Assembly: GCA_030747075.1 (NCBI GenBank)
Contig: JASLLL010000001.1
Span: forward strand, 121,874 to 185,873
Length of the DNA stretch: 64,000 bases
Direction: 5' to 3'
Source of the DNA: Gemmatimonadota bacterium
Lineage (GTDB): Bacteria; ARS69
The translations under genes and the position numbers were made by a program. The first letter of the stretch is position 1. Each line of letters starts with the position of its first letter. Below, piece by piece: positions 50,683 through 59,699 of this stretch. Under the pieces are notes generated by a model. That model saw only the letters and a list, made by a program, of their open reading frames with translations. It did not search any database and was not told the origin of the DNA.

Positions 50683-50911
50683 TCCCGCTCGTTCTTCCTG
50701 CGTCCGCAGCCCGCCGCAGCCGACCAAGGTCGAGGCCGGTCGGGACGGGAGATGGGGGCTGGACTTGGGGGGGGCGGACCGTTAGATTCCCCGGGCTTGA
50801 AATCCGTCGCGAGCGCGACCAACACGATCCCGGGGGGTTGTCGCCGCGGCTCATCAAAGTGTTTTCCCCGGGCAGGACACCGACCTTTCTGGCTTCGGAT
50901 GGGGTTCCGCC

Positions 50912-52093
50912 ATGATCGCAGGAGTACCCAGAGAATCATTCCCGGGCGAACGCCGTGTCGCCCTCACTCCCGCAGCACTGCCATTGCTTGCCAAGGCGGG
51001 TGTTTCGGTTCTCGTTGAGGCCGGAGCGGGGAGCGCCGCCGGTTATCTTGACGCGGACTTCGAAGAGAAGGGCGCGAAGATCGCCGCCTCGCGCGAGGAG
51101 GTCTTTTCCTCCGCCGAAGTCATTCTTCAGGTGAGGACGCTGGGCGCCAATCCGGAGGCGGGCCGCGCGGACCTGGAGCTGATGCGCAAGGACCAGGTCG
51201 TGATCGGATCCGCGGACCCGTTGGGTGAGCCGGGTGCCGCGCGCGATGTGGCGGCCACCGGTGCGGTTCTCTTCGGGCTGGAGCTCATTCCGCGTATCAC
51301 GCGCGCCCAGAGCATGGACATCCTGTCGGCCATGGCGACCATCGCCGGGTACAAGGCCGTGCTCGCGGGTGCGGATCACCTGCCGCGGATGTTCCCGCTC
51401 ATGATGACCGCCGCCGGGACACTGGCTGCCGCGCATGTGTTCGTGGTGGGTGCGGGTGTGGCCGGGCTTCAGGCCATCGGGTCCGCGCGGAAACTGGGCG
51501 CCATCGTCCACGCGTACGATGTCCGCCCCGCCGTGAAGGAGCAGGTGGAGAGCCTGGGCGGGAAGTTCGTCGAGATGGAACTGGAGGCGGGGTCGTCGGA
51601 GGACAAGGGCGGTTACGCCAGGGAAATGGACGAGGAGTTCTACCGGAAGCAGCGTGAGTTGATGGGACGCGTCGTCGCGGAGAGCGATGTCGTCATCACC
51701 ACCGCCGCCATCCCCGGGAAGAAGTCGCCCGTTCTCATCACGAAGGAAATGGTCGCCGGGATGAAGCCCGGTTCGGTCATCGTGGATCTGGCCGCGGAGC
51801 GCGGCGGAAACTGCGAACTGACGAAGGCCGGTGAAACAACTGTGGAGCACGGCGTGACGATCCTCGGCCCCACCAACCTCCCGTCGGAGGTGCCCTACCA
51901 CGCCAGCCAGATGTACGGAAAGAACATCGCCACCTTCCTGCTCAACATGGTGAAGGACGGCGAACTGGACATGAACCCGGAAGACGAAATCGTCCGCGAC
52001 ACCATGCTTGCGCGCGGCGGAGATGTCGTCCACACGCGGCTTCGCGAACTCCTCGGCATGGAGAACGCCGCCGCAACGGGAGGAGATGCCTGA
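50912..52093 (+). CDS. pntAA: proton-translocating NAD(P) transhydrogenase, subunit alpha 1
   Basis: 393-aa soluble NAD(H)-binding domain I of the proton-pumping transhydrogenase. Features: MIAGVPRESFPGERRVALTP, FGLELIPRITRAQSMDILSA, the NAD-binding loop VFVVGAGVAGLQAIGSARKL and the mobile loop region (FYRKQRELMGRVVAESDVVI). The split of subunit alpha into two genes is usual outside enterobacteria. Its stop shares one base with the pntAB start (TGATG). The complex uses the proton gradient to make NADPH from NADH. Confidence 0.94.
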   Translation: MIAGVPRESFPGERRVALTPAALPLLAKAGVSVLVEAGAGSAAGYLDADFEEKGAKIAASREEVFSSAEVILQVRTLGANPEAGRADLELMRKDQVVIGSADPLGEPGAARDVAATGAVLFGLELIPRITRAQSMDILSAMATIAGYKAVLAGADHLPRMFPLMMTAAGTLAAAHVFVVGAGVAGLQAIGSARKLGAIVHAYDVRPAVKEQVESLGGKFVEMELEAGSSEDKGGYAREMDEEFYRKQRELMGRVVAESDVVITTAAIPGKKSPVLITKEMVAGMKPGSVIVDLAAERGGNCELTKAGETTVEHGVTILGPTNLPSEVPYHASQMYGKNIATFLLNMVKDGELDMNPEDEIVRDTMLARGGDVVHTRLRELLGMENAAATGGDA

Positions 52094-52374
52094 TGGATCT
52101 CATCGGTCTTCTGACGATTTTCGTGCTCGCCGTCTTCGTCGGGTTCGAGATCATCACGAAAGTTCCGCCGACACTGCACACCCCGCTGATGTCGGGGTCG
52201 AACGCGATCTCCGGGATCGCGATCATCGGGGCCATCCTCTCCACCTTGAAGGGGAGTGACCAGATCACGCTGATCCTCGGATTTCTGGCGCTGGTCTTTG
52301 CGACAATCAATGTGGTCGGGGGGTTCCTGGTCACCAACCGTATGCTCGAGATGTTCCAGCGGAAGAGGGGCTAG
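52093..52374 (+). CDS. pntAB: NAD(P) transhydrogenase, subunit alpha 2 (membrane part)
   Basis: 93-aa membrane protein with three helices, forming the first part of domain II. LIGLLTIFVLAVFVGFEIIT, TPLMSGSNAISGIAIIGAIL and ILGFLALVFATINVVGGFLV are typical, including the S-G-x-N-A-I-S-G segment. Located between pntAA and pntB, with a GTG-started pntB three bases after its stop. Confidence 0.94.
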   Translation: MDLIGLLTIFVLAVFVGFEIITKVPPTLHTPLMSGSNAISGIAIIGAILSTLKGSDQITLILGFLALVFATINVVGGFLVTNRMLEMFQRKRG

Positions 52375-52377
52375 GCC

Positions 52378-53784
52378 GTGATCACCAGATTCCTGATTGA
52401 ACCCGGATATGTCAATCTGGCCTATGTCCTCGCCTCGGTTCTCTTCATCCTCGGCCTGAAGGGTCTGACGCACCCGCGCACGGCCGTTCGGGGGAACCGT
52501 CTCGGCGCGCTCGGCATGTTCGTCGCCGCGGTCGCCACGCTGGCCGCAAAGGGACTCGCGTTTGAGTACATTCTCGCGGGCGTTGTTCTGGGCGCACTGA
52601 TCGGAGCCATCGCCGCGGTCAAGGTGGAGATGACGGCCATGCCGCAGATGGTCGCGCTCTTCAACGGCTTCGGAGGAATCGCGTCGATCTTCGTCGCCGG
52701 TGCGGCCTTCCTGGTGGCCCAGGCGTCGGGTGATGCGCTGGGGATGCAGATCGTCATCGCGACGGCTGCCTCCGGTCTCATCGGCGCGGTCACCTTCTGG
52801 GGAAGTCTCATCGCCTACTCGAAACTCCAGGGGTTGTCGATCATCCCGGACGGACAGGTGTCCTACCCGGGCCAGAAGTTCGTCAATCTCGTGGTCTTTC
52901 TCGCTTCGATCGCCGCGGCCGTCTGGCTGGTGCTCGACCCGTCGAACACCGCGGCCTACTGGGTGCTGTGCGCGATCGCCTCGCTTCTGGGCGTGCTCCT
53001 GGTCATCGCGATCGGCGGCGCGGACATGCCGGTGGTGATCGCACTCCTCAACTCGTACTCGGGGCTGGCCGCGGCCGCCACGGGTTTCGTGCTGAGCAAC
53101 ACGGTGCTGATCATCGCGGGTTCGCTGGTCGGTGCTTCCGGCATCATCCTGACGAACATCATGTGCGTCGCCATGAACCGGTCGCTGGCCAATGTGCTCT
53201 TCGGCGTGTTTGAGACCGGCGAGGTCGCCTCCGCCGACGAGGTCTACGGCGGCAAGGTCAAGTCCGCCAGTCCGGATGAGGTGGCGATGCTCTTCGACAG
53301 CGTGCAGCACGCGGTCGTCGTTCCGGGATACGGGATGGCCGTTGCGCAGGCGCAGCATATCGTGCGGGATCTCGCGAACCTGCTGGAAGAGCGCGGGTGC
53401 CGTGTCGACTTCGGCATCCATCCGGTGGCGGGCCGCATGCCCGGGCACATGAATGTGCTCCTGGCCGAAGCCGATGTGCCGTACGACAAGCTCAAGGAGA
53501 TGGACGCCATCAACTCCGAGATGGATCAGGTGGATGTGTGCATGGTCATCGGGGCGAACGATGTCGTGAACCCGATGGCGCGCACGGATCCGGGGTGTCC
53601 GATCGCCGGAATGCCCATCATCGATGTGGACAAGGCGCGAACGGTGGTGATCGTCAAGCGGAGCCTGTCGCCGGGCTTCGCCGGGATCCCGAACCCGCTC
53701 TTCGCCATGGATAACACGCTGATGATGTTCGGCGACGGCAAGGCCGCCATTCAGGAACTGGTGACTGCGCTGAAGGAAGGATAG
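52378..53784 (+). CDS. pntB: NAD(P) transhydrogenase, subunit beta
   Basis: 468-aa subunit: nine membrane helices (residues about 1-260) followed by the NADP(H)-binding domain III. Signatures: VEMTAMPQMVALFNGFGGIA, NSYSGLAAAATGFVLSN, VPGYGMAVAQAQHIVRDLAN, HPVAGRMPGHMNVLLAEADV, VIGANDVVNP and VVIVKRSLSPGFAGIPNPL. GTG start at 52378. A GC-rich hairpin at 53817-53836 follows. Together with pntAA and pntAB it makes a complete enzyme. Confidence 0.96.
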   Translation: MITRFLIEPGYVNLAYVLASVLFILGLKGLTHPRTAVRGNRLGALGMFVAAVATLAAKGLAFEYILAGVVLGALIGAIAAVKVEMTAMPQMVALFNGFGGIASIFVAGAAFLVAQASGDALGMQIVIATAASGLIGAVTFWGSLIAYSKLQGLSIIPDGQVSYPGQKFVNLVVFLASIAAAVWLVLDPSNTAAYWVLCAIASLLGVLLVIAIGGADMPVVIALLNSYSGLAAAATGFVLSNTVLIIAGSLVGASGIILTNIMCVAMNRSLANVLFGVFETGEVASADEVYGGKVKSASPDEVAMLFDSVQHAVVVPGYGMAVAQAQHIVRDLANLLEERGCRVDFGIHPVAGRMPGHMNVLLAEADVPYDKLKEMDAINSEMDQVDVCMVIGANDVVNPMARTDPGCPIAGMPIIDVDKARTVVIVKRSLSPGFAGIPNPLFAMDNTLMMFGDGKAAIQELVTALKEG

Positions 53785-53813
53785 CGCACCGCCGTTTGAG
53801 CGGCAGAGAAACC

Positions 53814-53837
53814 GGGGGGCGGTCTGACGGCCGCCCT
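53814..53837. terminator. hairpin between convergent pntB and K+ channel genes
   Basis: GGGCGG (53817-53822) pairs with CCGCCC (53831-53836) with an 8-base loop. It lies midway in the 63-bp gap between two convergent genes and probably serves both. No long T-run. Confidence 0.5.
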
Positions 53838-53847
53838 CTCGTGCTCG

Positions 53848-54936
53848 CTACTCGTCCGACGCGCTCCCCACATACTCCCGGAGGCTCGCGATCTGCTCCT
53901 CGCGCCCGAGGACAATCATCGTGTCCCCGGCTTCCAGCCGCGTCTCCGGGCCTGGGTTGTAACTCGGCGCGTCTTCGGAGAACCCCCGGCGCAACGCCAG
54001 CACGACCAGCCCGGTGCGCTGCGGGATGCGCGCTTCCGAAAGACTCCGCCCGACAATGGACGCGCCCTTCGGGATGGTGGTCTCTTCAAGCCGGAGCGCA
54101 ATGTCCGAGCCGAGCGTCGCGGCATCCAGAAAACTCACGATGCTCGGCCGCACCAGCGAGGCCGCCATCCGCTTCGCCCCGGTGACCGGCGGGGAGATCA
54201 CATGGTTCGCCCCGGCACGGCGGAGTTTCTCCAGCGATTCCTCTTCGTTCGCCCGGGCGACGATCTCCATGTCCGGACGCATCCCTCGCGCCGTGAGGCA
54301 AAGGAGGAGGTTGTCGGCGTCGCTGGACAGACACGCGGCCAACCCTTTCGCACGGACCACTCCCGCCGTTTCGAGCGTTCCTTCCCGTGTCGCGTCGGCC
54401 TCGATCACGGGAACGCCCTCGCCGGTGTCCCGAAGCGTCGCGGCCCGGTCCGGGTCGACCTCGATCACGACGAAAGGCACGCCCTCGGTCGCCAGTTCCT
54501 CGACGAGCACGCGCCCGACGCGCCCCGCTCCGCAGACAATGTGATGGTCGGACAGACTCTCGATTCTCTTCATGTTCCTTCGCCTCCGAAAGACACCCGC
54601 GAAGTCCATCTCGACGATGAATGCGGTGATAAGCGCCCACCAGATCCCCAGACCGACCACGCTGAGCGCAAGCAGCGCGACGGTGAACACCCGGCCCGCG
54701 TGGCTCAACGGATGCACTTCCGCGTATCCCACGGACGAAGCCGTCACGACAGCCATGTAGAACGCGTCGAAGCTCTTCCACTTCTCCAGGGCCACATAGC
54801 CCGCCGTGCCCGCCGCGATCACGCCCATGGAGAAGAGGAACGCCCAGAAGAAGCGTTTCCCGAACGGGAGCAGCGTCCGCCGGAGGGACGCGCGATGAAG
54901 GTCCGGGGCGATCGGCCGCGGATGAGTCGGTCTCAT
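53848..54936 (-). CDS. two-helix potassium channel with RCK (TrkA-N/TrkA-C) domains
   Basis: 362-aa membrane protein. Two helices (residues 28-48 and 78-105) flank a pore loop whose filter reads TASSVGYAEV near 66-75; the usual TVGYG is changed to SVGYA. A TrkA-N domain follows from about 122 (HHIVCGAGRVGRVLVEELAT, with the Rossmann glycines) and a TrkA-C domain from about 270 (IVGRSLSEARIPQRTGLVVL, LEAGDTMIVLGREEQI). ATG 54936 lies behind GGAGGA. Such channels are gated by ligands bound to the RCK ring. The altered filter makes strict K+ selectivity uncertain. Confidence 0.87.
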   Translation of the reverse strand: MRPTHPRPIAPDLHRASLRRTLLPFGKRFFWAFLFSMGVIAAGTAGYVALEKWKSFDAFYMAVVTASSVGYAEVHPLSHAGRVFTVALLALSVVGLGIWWALITAFIVEMDFAGVFRRRRNMKRIESLSDHHIVCGAGRVGRVLVEELATEGVPFVVIEVDPDRAATLRDTGEGVPVIEADATREGTLETAGVVRAKGLAACLSSDADNLLLCLTARGMRPDMEIVARANEEESLEKLRRAGANHVISPPVTGAKRMAASLVRPSIVSFLDAATLGSDIALRLEETTIPKGASIVGRSLSEARIPQRTGLVVLALRRGFSEDAPSYNPGPETRLEAGDTMIVLGREEQIASLREYVGSASDE

Positions 54937-55048
54937 CCGCCCATTCCTCCGGTCTCCGGGCGAAGTGGCAAGATTTTCCTCCGGTCTCCCCCGGGAAGTT
55001 GCGGTATCTTCCGTGGGCTTGCTTCTCCGAAATCCCGAGGGGGTGTCC

Positions 55049-56236
55049 ATGAAGGGGCGTCTTGAACACCACGCCCGCCTGGCGGCTTTCGCCGTCGCGT
55101 GGTTTCCGTATTCCGCCATGGCACAGGAGTCCGGCGCCGCGTGGATCCGATCCACGATGCCCGCGCAACTCCGGCATACCGGGTTCCTTCTGGAACACTG
55201 GCAGTGGCTCGGCCTGCTCGCGGTGGCGCTGGTCGGCGTGATTGTGGACCGCACGGTGCGTCTCGTGCTGGCCAACTCCGGATCGCGCATTCTCCTGCGC
55301 CTCGCGCCGGAGAGCGACGCCGCGTCCATCCGCCCCTTCGTGCGCCCGGTCGGGCTCCTGGCGATGGCGCTCTTCTGGGGCGCGGGTCTGGGCGGACTGG
55401 ACCTCCCCGCGGCCACGCTCGCCGCACTGCTCGTCGCGGTGAAGGTGCTGGCGGCGGCGGCCGCCGTGTGGACGGTCTACCGCTTCGTCGATGTCGGAAG
55501 CGCGTATTTCGAGGGCCGCGCCGCGACCACCTCCACACGCTACGACGATGTCCTCATCCCGCTCATCCGCAAGTCGCTCAAGATCTTTATCGCGGCGTTC
55601 GGGGTCGTCTTTGTCGCGGACAACCTGAATGTGAACATCACCAGCCTGCTTGCCGGGCTGGGACTCGGCGGTCTGGCCTTCGCGCTGGCCGCACAGGATA
55701 CCGTGAAGAACCTCTTCGGATCGCTGACCGTCCTGCTGGACCGACCGTTTCAGGTGGGCGACTGGATCGTGATCGATGATCTGGAAGGCACCGTGGAGGA
55801 AGTCGGGTTCCGGAGCACACGCATCCGCACCTTCTACGATTCGCTCATCACCATGCCCAACGCGAACCTCATCAACTCCGCCGTCGACAACCTCGGCGTC
55901 CGAACCCACCGCCGCTGGAGCACGAAGATCTCGCTGGCGTACTCCACGCCGCCCGATCGGATTGAGTCGTTCTGCGAAGGCGTCCGCGAACTCATCCGCA
56001 CCCACCCGGAGACACGGAAGGACTACTTCCATGTCTACCTCAACACCTTCTCGGAATCTTCGGTGGATGTGTTGCTGTATGTGTTCTTCAACACTCCGGA
56101 CTGGGCGAAGGAACTGGATGCGAGGCACCGACTCTTCCTCGATATCCTGCGGCTCGCGGAGAAACTCGGCGTGGAACTGGCGTTCCCGACGCGCACGGTT
56201 TACCTGCGGCAGGATGAAACGCCGGTTGCCCCGTGA
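55049..56236 (+). CDS. mechanosensitive ion channel (MscS family)
   Basis: 395-aa MscS-type channel. It has a signal-like or first helix (residues 8-25), further helices at about 50-70, 95-115 and 120-150, and the pore helix and beta domain: NITSLLAGLGLGGLAFALAA, QDTVKNLFGSLTVLLDRPFQ, VGDWIVIDDLEGTVEEVGFR and ITMPNANLINSAVDN, all strongly conserved. The larger size relative to E. coli MscS comes from extra N-terminal helices. Its TGA overlaps the gatE GTG (GTGA), an unexpected coupling of an osmotic valve with a tRNA-dependent amidotransferase. Confidence 0.92.
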   Translation: MKGRLEHHARLAAFAVAWFPYSAMAQESGAAWIRSTMPAQLRHTGFLLEHWQWLGLLAVALVGVIVDRTVRLVLANSGSRILLRLAPESDAASIRPFVRPVGLLAMALFWGAGLGGLDLPAATLAALLVAVKVLAAAAAVWTVYRFVDVGSAYFEGRAATTSTRYDDVLIPLIRKSLKIFIAAFGVVFVADNLNVNITSLLAGLGLGGLAFALAAQDTVKNLFGSLTVLLDRPFQVGDWIVIDDLEGTVEEVGFRSTRIRTFYDSLITMPNANLINSAVDNLGVRTHRRWSTKISLAYSTPPDRIESFCEGVRELIRTHPETRKDYFHVYLNTFSESSVDVLLYVFFNTPDWAKELDARHRLFLDILRLAEKLGVELAFPTRTVYLRQDETPVAP

Positions 56237-58302
56237 ATCGCTTGGTGGATTACGAAGCCGTCGGGTTCCGGTGCGGGCTGGAGGTGCACCAGCAGCTCCT
56301 GACGGACCACAAGATGTTCTGCCGCTGCCCCGCCGGACGCTACACCCGCGACCACGACGGCACCATCCTGCGGCACATGCGGCCGACGCTCTCGGAACTG
56401 GGTGAGTACGACGGCACCGCGCTGATGGAGTTCAAGACGCGGAAGAACATCGTCTATCTTCTGAACGCCGAGAATGTCTGCACCTATGAGATGGACGACA
56501 CCCCGCCGTTCCTCGTGAACGAGCACGCGCTGGACATCGCCATCGAACAGGCGCTGATGCTCGGGTGCGACATCGTCGACGAAATCCATATCGCACGGAA
56601 ACAGTATCTGGACGGGTCGATCCCCACGGGGTTTCAGCGAACGGCGATCGTGGGAGTGAACGGGTCGCTTCCGTTTCGCGGTCGCGACATCCGCATCATT
56701 CAGATGAGCGTGGAAGAGGACAGCTGCCGCGAAGTCTCCGACCAGGGACACCTGATCGTGTGGCGCACGGATCGGCTGGGGATGCCGCTCGTGGAGGCGG
56801 TCACGGCTCCGGACTTCCGCACGCCGGAAGAGGTGGCGGAGGGAATCCTGCTGATCGGGCGGGTGTACCGGTCCACGCTGCATGTGCGGACCGGCATGGG
56901 CGCGAGCCGTCAGGATGTGAATGTGTCCGTGCGCGGGGGGCGGCGCGTGGAGATCAAGGGGGTACCGAAGGCCGGGTGGGCGCCTCGACTGGTCCACGGG
57001 GAAGCGGTGCGACAGTTGAATCTCCTGGCGATCCGGGAGGAGATGGAAAAGCGCGGATTCCGGTGCGCGGAGGATGTGGTCGCGGAAGACGCGGATGTGA
57101 CGGACCTCTTCGCGGAGTCGGACTGGCCCGCGCTGCGAGCGGACGGCTGGGCGCGCTTCGTGGAGGAGTCCGGGCGGCGGGCCGGGATGGAGTTGGGCGG
57201 CGGGCCGTTCACGGTGCGTGCGCTGCGGCTTCCGGGGCTGGCGGGGCTGGACGCGCACGAAACGCAGCCGGACCGCGTATTCGCCGATGAACTCGGCGGC
57301 CGCGTGCGGGTGATTGCCGGGCTGGACCACCCCGCGCCCGCCTTGACCGACGGCACCTGGGTGGAGCGCGGAGGCGTCCCCGGCGAACTGGAGAAGTTGC
57401 GCGCGCGGATGGGGTGCGCGGACCGGGACGCCGTGGTGCTGGTGCGCGGGCCGGAGTCGGATACGGAGACGGCGGTCGCGGAGATTGCCGCGCGGTGGGC
57501 GGAAGCGACCGGCGGCGTGCCGCATGAAACGCGCCAGCCGTTCGAGAGCGGGCACACCGACTTTGAACGCATCCTCCCCGGCGCGGACCGGATGTACCCG
57601 GACACGGACAGCCCGCCGACGCGCGTCACGCGCGAACGAATGCGCGCCGTCGCCGACACGCTGCCGCCGCCCCCGTGGGAGCGGGAAGCGCGGTACGCCG
57701 CCCTCGGCGTGCCGGAGAGCACGGTGCGGTATCTACTGCGCCGGGGCGGCGCGGCGCGGGTCGACGCGGCGGTGGCGGCCTGCGGCGGGAACGCGGGCAG
57801 CCGGTCGGCGCGCGTGAGTGCCGGGGTGGACGCGGGCGACCCTGCGCGGGCGGCAGCGCGGCGGGCGTGTTTCCTCTTCGGCGAGCGCTGGAAGGGGTGG
57901 GCGCGCGCGGGCGTGGATGTGGAGAGCATCGGGGAGACGCGCTGGACGGCGCTCTTTGCGGAGACGGAGCGGCGACCGCTGGCGCGTGAGGCCGTGGGGG
58001 CGCTGGTGCGGGTTCTCGCGGGCGATGCGGAATCGACGGTGGCGGACGCGGCGGGTGCGCTGGGGATCGGGGAGGAGCCCGACGGGTGGCGGGAGGCGGT
58101 CACGACCGCAGTAGCGGAGCGCCGCGAAGAGCGGCGCGGGCTGGACGCGGCCGCACGCGCGCGGCACCACACGGGGCGCGCACTTCGGGAGTTGCGCGGA
58201 AAGGTGCCGGTGGCGGAGGTCGCGGGGGCGGTCGGCCGCGCGCTGGAGCGCGGGGCGCCGGAGGCGGGCCGCGCGAGGACCGGCGGGGGGGCGGCGGCAT
58301 GA
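56233..58302 (+). CDS. gatE: Glu-tRNA(Gln) amidotransferase subunit E (archaeal-type GatE)
   Basis: 689-aa transamidase subunit that binds and phosphorylates glutamyl-tRNA(Gln). Start DYEAVGFRCGLEVHQQLLTD and MFCRCPAGRYTRDHDGTILR are GatE-specific; GatB has a different cysteine pattern. Further blocks are YLDGSIPTGFQRTAIVGVNG, IRIIQMSVEEDSCREVSDQG, MPLVEAVTAPDFRTPEEVAE and RTGMGASRQDVNVSVRGGRR. A GAD-type insertion (about 300-450) precedes RMYPDTDSPPTRVT, then a YqeY-like helical tail with very high GC. The insertion and length (GatB about 480 aa) exclude GatB. GTG 56233 is coupled to mscS; the stop is coupled to gatD by ATGA. Confidence 0.93.
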   Translation: MNRLVDYEAVGFRCGLEVHQQLLTDHKMFCRCPAGRYTRDHDGTILRHMRPTLSELGEYDGTALMEFKTRKNIVYLLNAENVCTYEMDDTPPFLVNEHALDIAIEQALMLGCDIVDEIHIARKQYLDGSIPTGFQRTAIVGVNGSLPFRGRDIRIIQMSVEEDSCREVSDQGHLIVWRTDRLGMPLVEAVTAPDFRTPEEVAEGILLIGRVYRSTLHVRTGMGASRQDVNVSVRGGRRVEIKGVPKAGWAPRLVHGEAVRQLNLLAIREEMEKRGFRCAEDVVAEDADVTDLFAESDWPALRADGWARFVEESGRRAGMELGGGPFTVRALRLPGLAGLDAHETQPDRVFADELGGRVRVIAGLDHPAPALTDGTWVERGGVPGELEKLRARMGCADRDAVVLVRGPESDTETAVAEIAARWAEATGGVPHETRQPFESGHTDFERILPGADRMYPDTDSPPTRVTRERMRAVADTLPPPPWEREARYAALGVPESTVRYLLRRGGAARVDAAVAACGGNAGSRSARVSAGVDAGDPARAAARRACFLFGERWKGWARAGVDVESIGETRWTALFAETERRPLAREAVGALVRVLAGDAESTVADAAGALGIGEEPDGWREAVTTAVAERREERRGLDAAARARHHTGRALRELRGKVPVAEVAGAVGRALERGAPEAGRARTGGGAAA

Positions 58303-59690
58303 CGAAGCCGGACGCGCTGAAAGGATACGGGGGACGCGCACGGGAGAAGCTCACGGAGCTCGGCGTCGGGGTCTGGAGCGAGGTTCGCATCACGAACGAC
58401 GCGGGCAGCGTCTTCGAGGGCGTCATCCTTCCCCGCAGCGGGAACTTCGACGACCTGCACATCGTGGTGAAACTGACCACCGGATACAATGTCGGCGTCC
58501 ATGTGGACCGCATCGTCGCGGCGGAGGAACTCGGGCGGAAGGAAGCGGTGTACAAGATCCCCGAGCGCGAGTTTCCCGTGACCGAGAACCTGCCGAGCGT
58601 CACGCTGCTCGGCACCGGGGGGACCATCGCGTCCCGGCTGGACTATCGCACCGGAGCCGTCATCCCCGCCTTCACTCCCGGGGAACTGTACGGCGCGGTG
58701 CCGGAACTCGCGGATCTCTGCAATCTGACCACCAGGAAGCTCTTCGGCGTGTTCAGCGAGAACATGGGCTGGCAGGAGTATGTGGCGCTGGCCGAGGCGA
58801 TCGGCGCGGAAATCGAAGCGGGCGTGGACGGGATCGTCATCGGCCACGGTACGGACACGATGGGGCATACGGCATCCGTGCTGACCTTCATGGTGCAGAA
58901 CAGCCCGGTTCCGATCGTTCTCGTGGGAAGTCAGCGCTCAAGCGATCGCCCAAGCTCCGACGCCGCGCTCAATCTGATCCACGCGGTGCGAGCGGCGGCA
59001 CACGGAGAGGTCGCCGAAGTTCTCATCTGCATGTTCGGCCCGACCTCCGACCGCTACGGCCTTCTCCATCGCGGAACCCGCTGCCGGAAGATGCACAGTT
59101 CCTACCGGAGCGCGTTCCGCACCATCGGCGACATCCCGATCTGCCGGGTCTCCGAAGACTCCTTCGATCTGTTGACGGACGACTTTGCCCGCAGGGACCC
59201 CTCGCGGAGCGTTCGGATTGATACGGCGCACGAAGAGCGCGTCACCATCCTCTACTACTATCCCGGCATGAGCCCGGATCTCGTGGACGCCATCGTCGAG
59301 AAGGGATACCGGGGGATCGTGATTGCGGGCACCGGGCTGGGCCATGTGAACCGGCCACTCTACCCCGCGCTGGAGCGCGCGGTGGCCGCCGGCGTTCATG
59401 TGGTGATGACGGTCCAGACCTTGTGGGGGTACGCGCAGATGTATGTGTACGACACAGGCCGGGATCTTCTCGATCTCGGGGTCGTGCCGCTGGACAACAT
59501 GCTGCCGGAAACCGCCGTGATGAAACTCGGATGGGCGCTCGGGCACACGGACGACCGCAAGGAAGTGAGCCGCATCATGCGCACCGTCGTGAATCACGAG
59601 ATCACCCCGCGCGAACCGCACAACGGGTACCTCATCCTCCAGGGCGGCCTCCCGGAGACGCGGGAGTGGGTCTCCGGGCACTGGAAGTAG
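58299..59690 (+). CDS. gatD: Glu-tRNA(Gln) amidotransferase subunit D (archaeal-type GatD)
   Basis: 463-aa glutaminase subunit that releases ammonia from glutamine or asparagine for GatE. The N-terminal GatD-specific domain spans about 1-95 (LKGYGGRAREKLTELGVGVW, VFEGVILPRSGN). It is followed by an L-asparaginase I fold: LLGTGGTIASRLDYRTGAVI with the catalytic Thr, IVIGHGTDTMGHTASVLTFM with the Thr-Asp pair, and VGSQRSSDRPSSDAALNLIH. The product is not a plain asparaginase, because the N-terminal domain and the gatE neighbour are both present. It ends 9 bp before the convergent UbiA gene. Confidence 0.94.
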   Translation: MTKPDALKGYGGRAREKLTELGVGVWSEVRITNDAGSVFEGVILPRSGNFDDLHIVVKLTTGYNVGVHVDRIVAAEELGRKEAVYKIPEREFPVTENLPSVTLLGTGGTIASRLDYRTGAVIPAFTPGELYGAVPELADLCNLTTRKLFGVFSENMGWQEYVALAEAIGAEIEAGVDGIVIGHGTDTMGHTASVLTFMVQNSPVPIVLVGSQRSSDRPSSDAALNLIHAVRAAAHGEVAEVLICMFGPTSDRYGLLHRGTRCRKMHSSYRSAFRTIGDIPICRVSEDSFDLLTDDFARRDPSRSVRIDTAHEERVTILYYYPGMSPDLVDAIVEKGYRGIVIAGTGLGHVNRPLYPALERAVAAGVHVVMTVQTLWGYAQMYVYDTGRDLLDLGVVPLDNMLPETAVMKLGWALGHTDDRKEVSRIMRTVVNHEITPREPHNGYLILQGGLPETREWVSGHWK

Positions 59691-59699
59691 CACCCCCGG

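Noticed and set aside
56233-58302. GatB instead of GatE
   Set aside because: The 689-aa length, the GAD-like insertion and the adjacent GatD exclude GatB.
58299-59690. Plain L-asparaginase
   Set aside because: A 95-residue GatD-specific N-terminal domain and coupling to gatE make GatD the better call.
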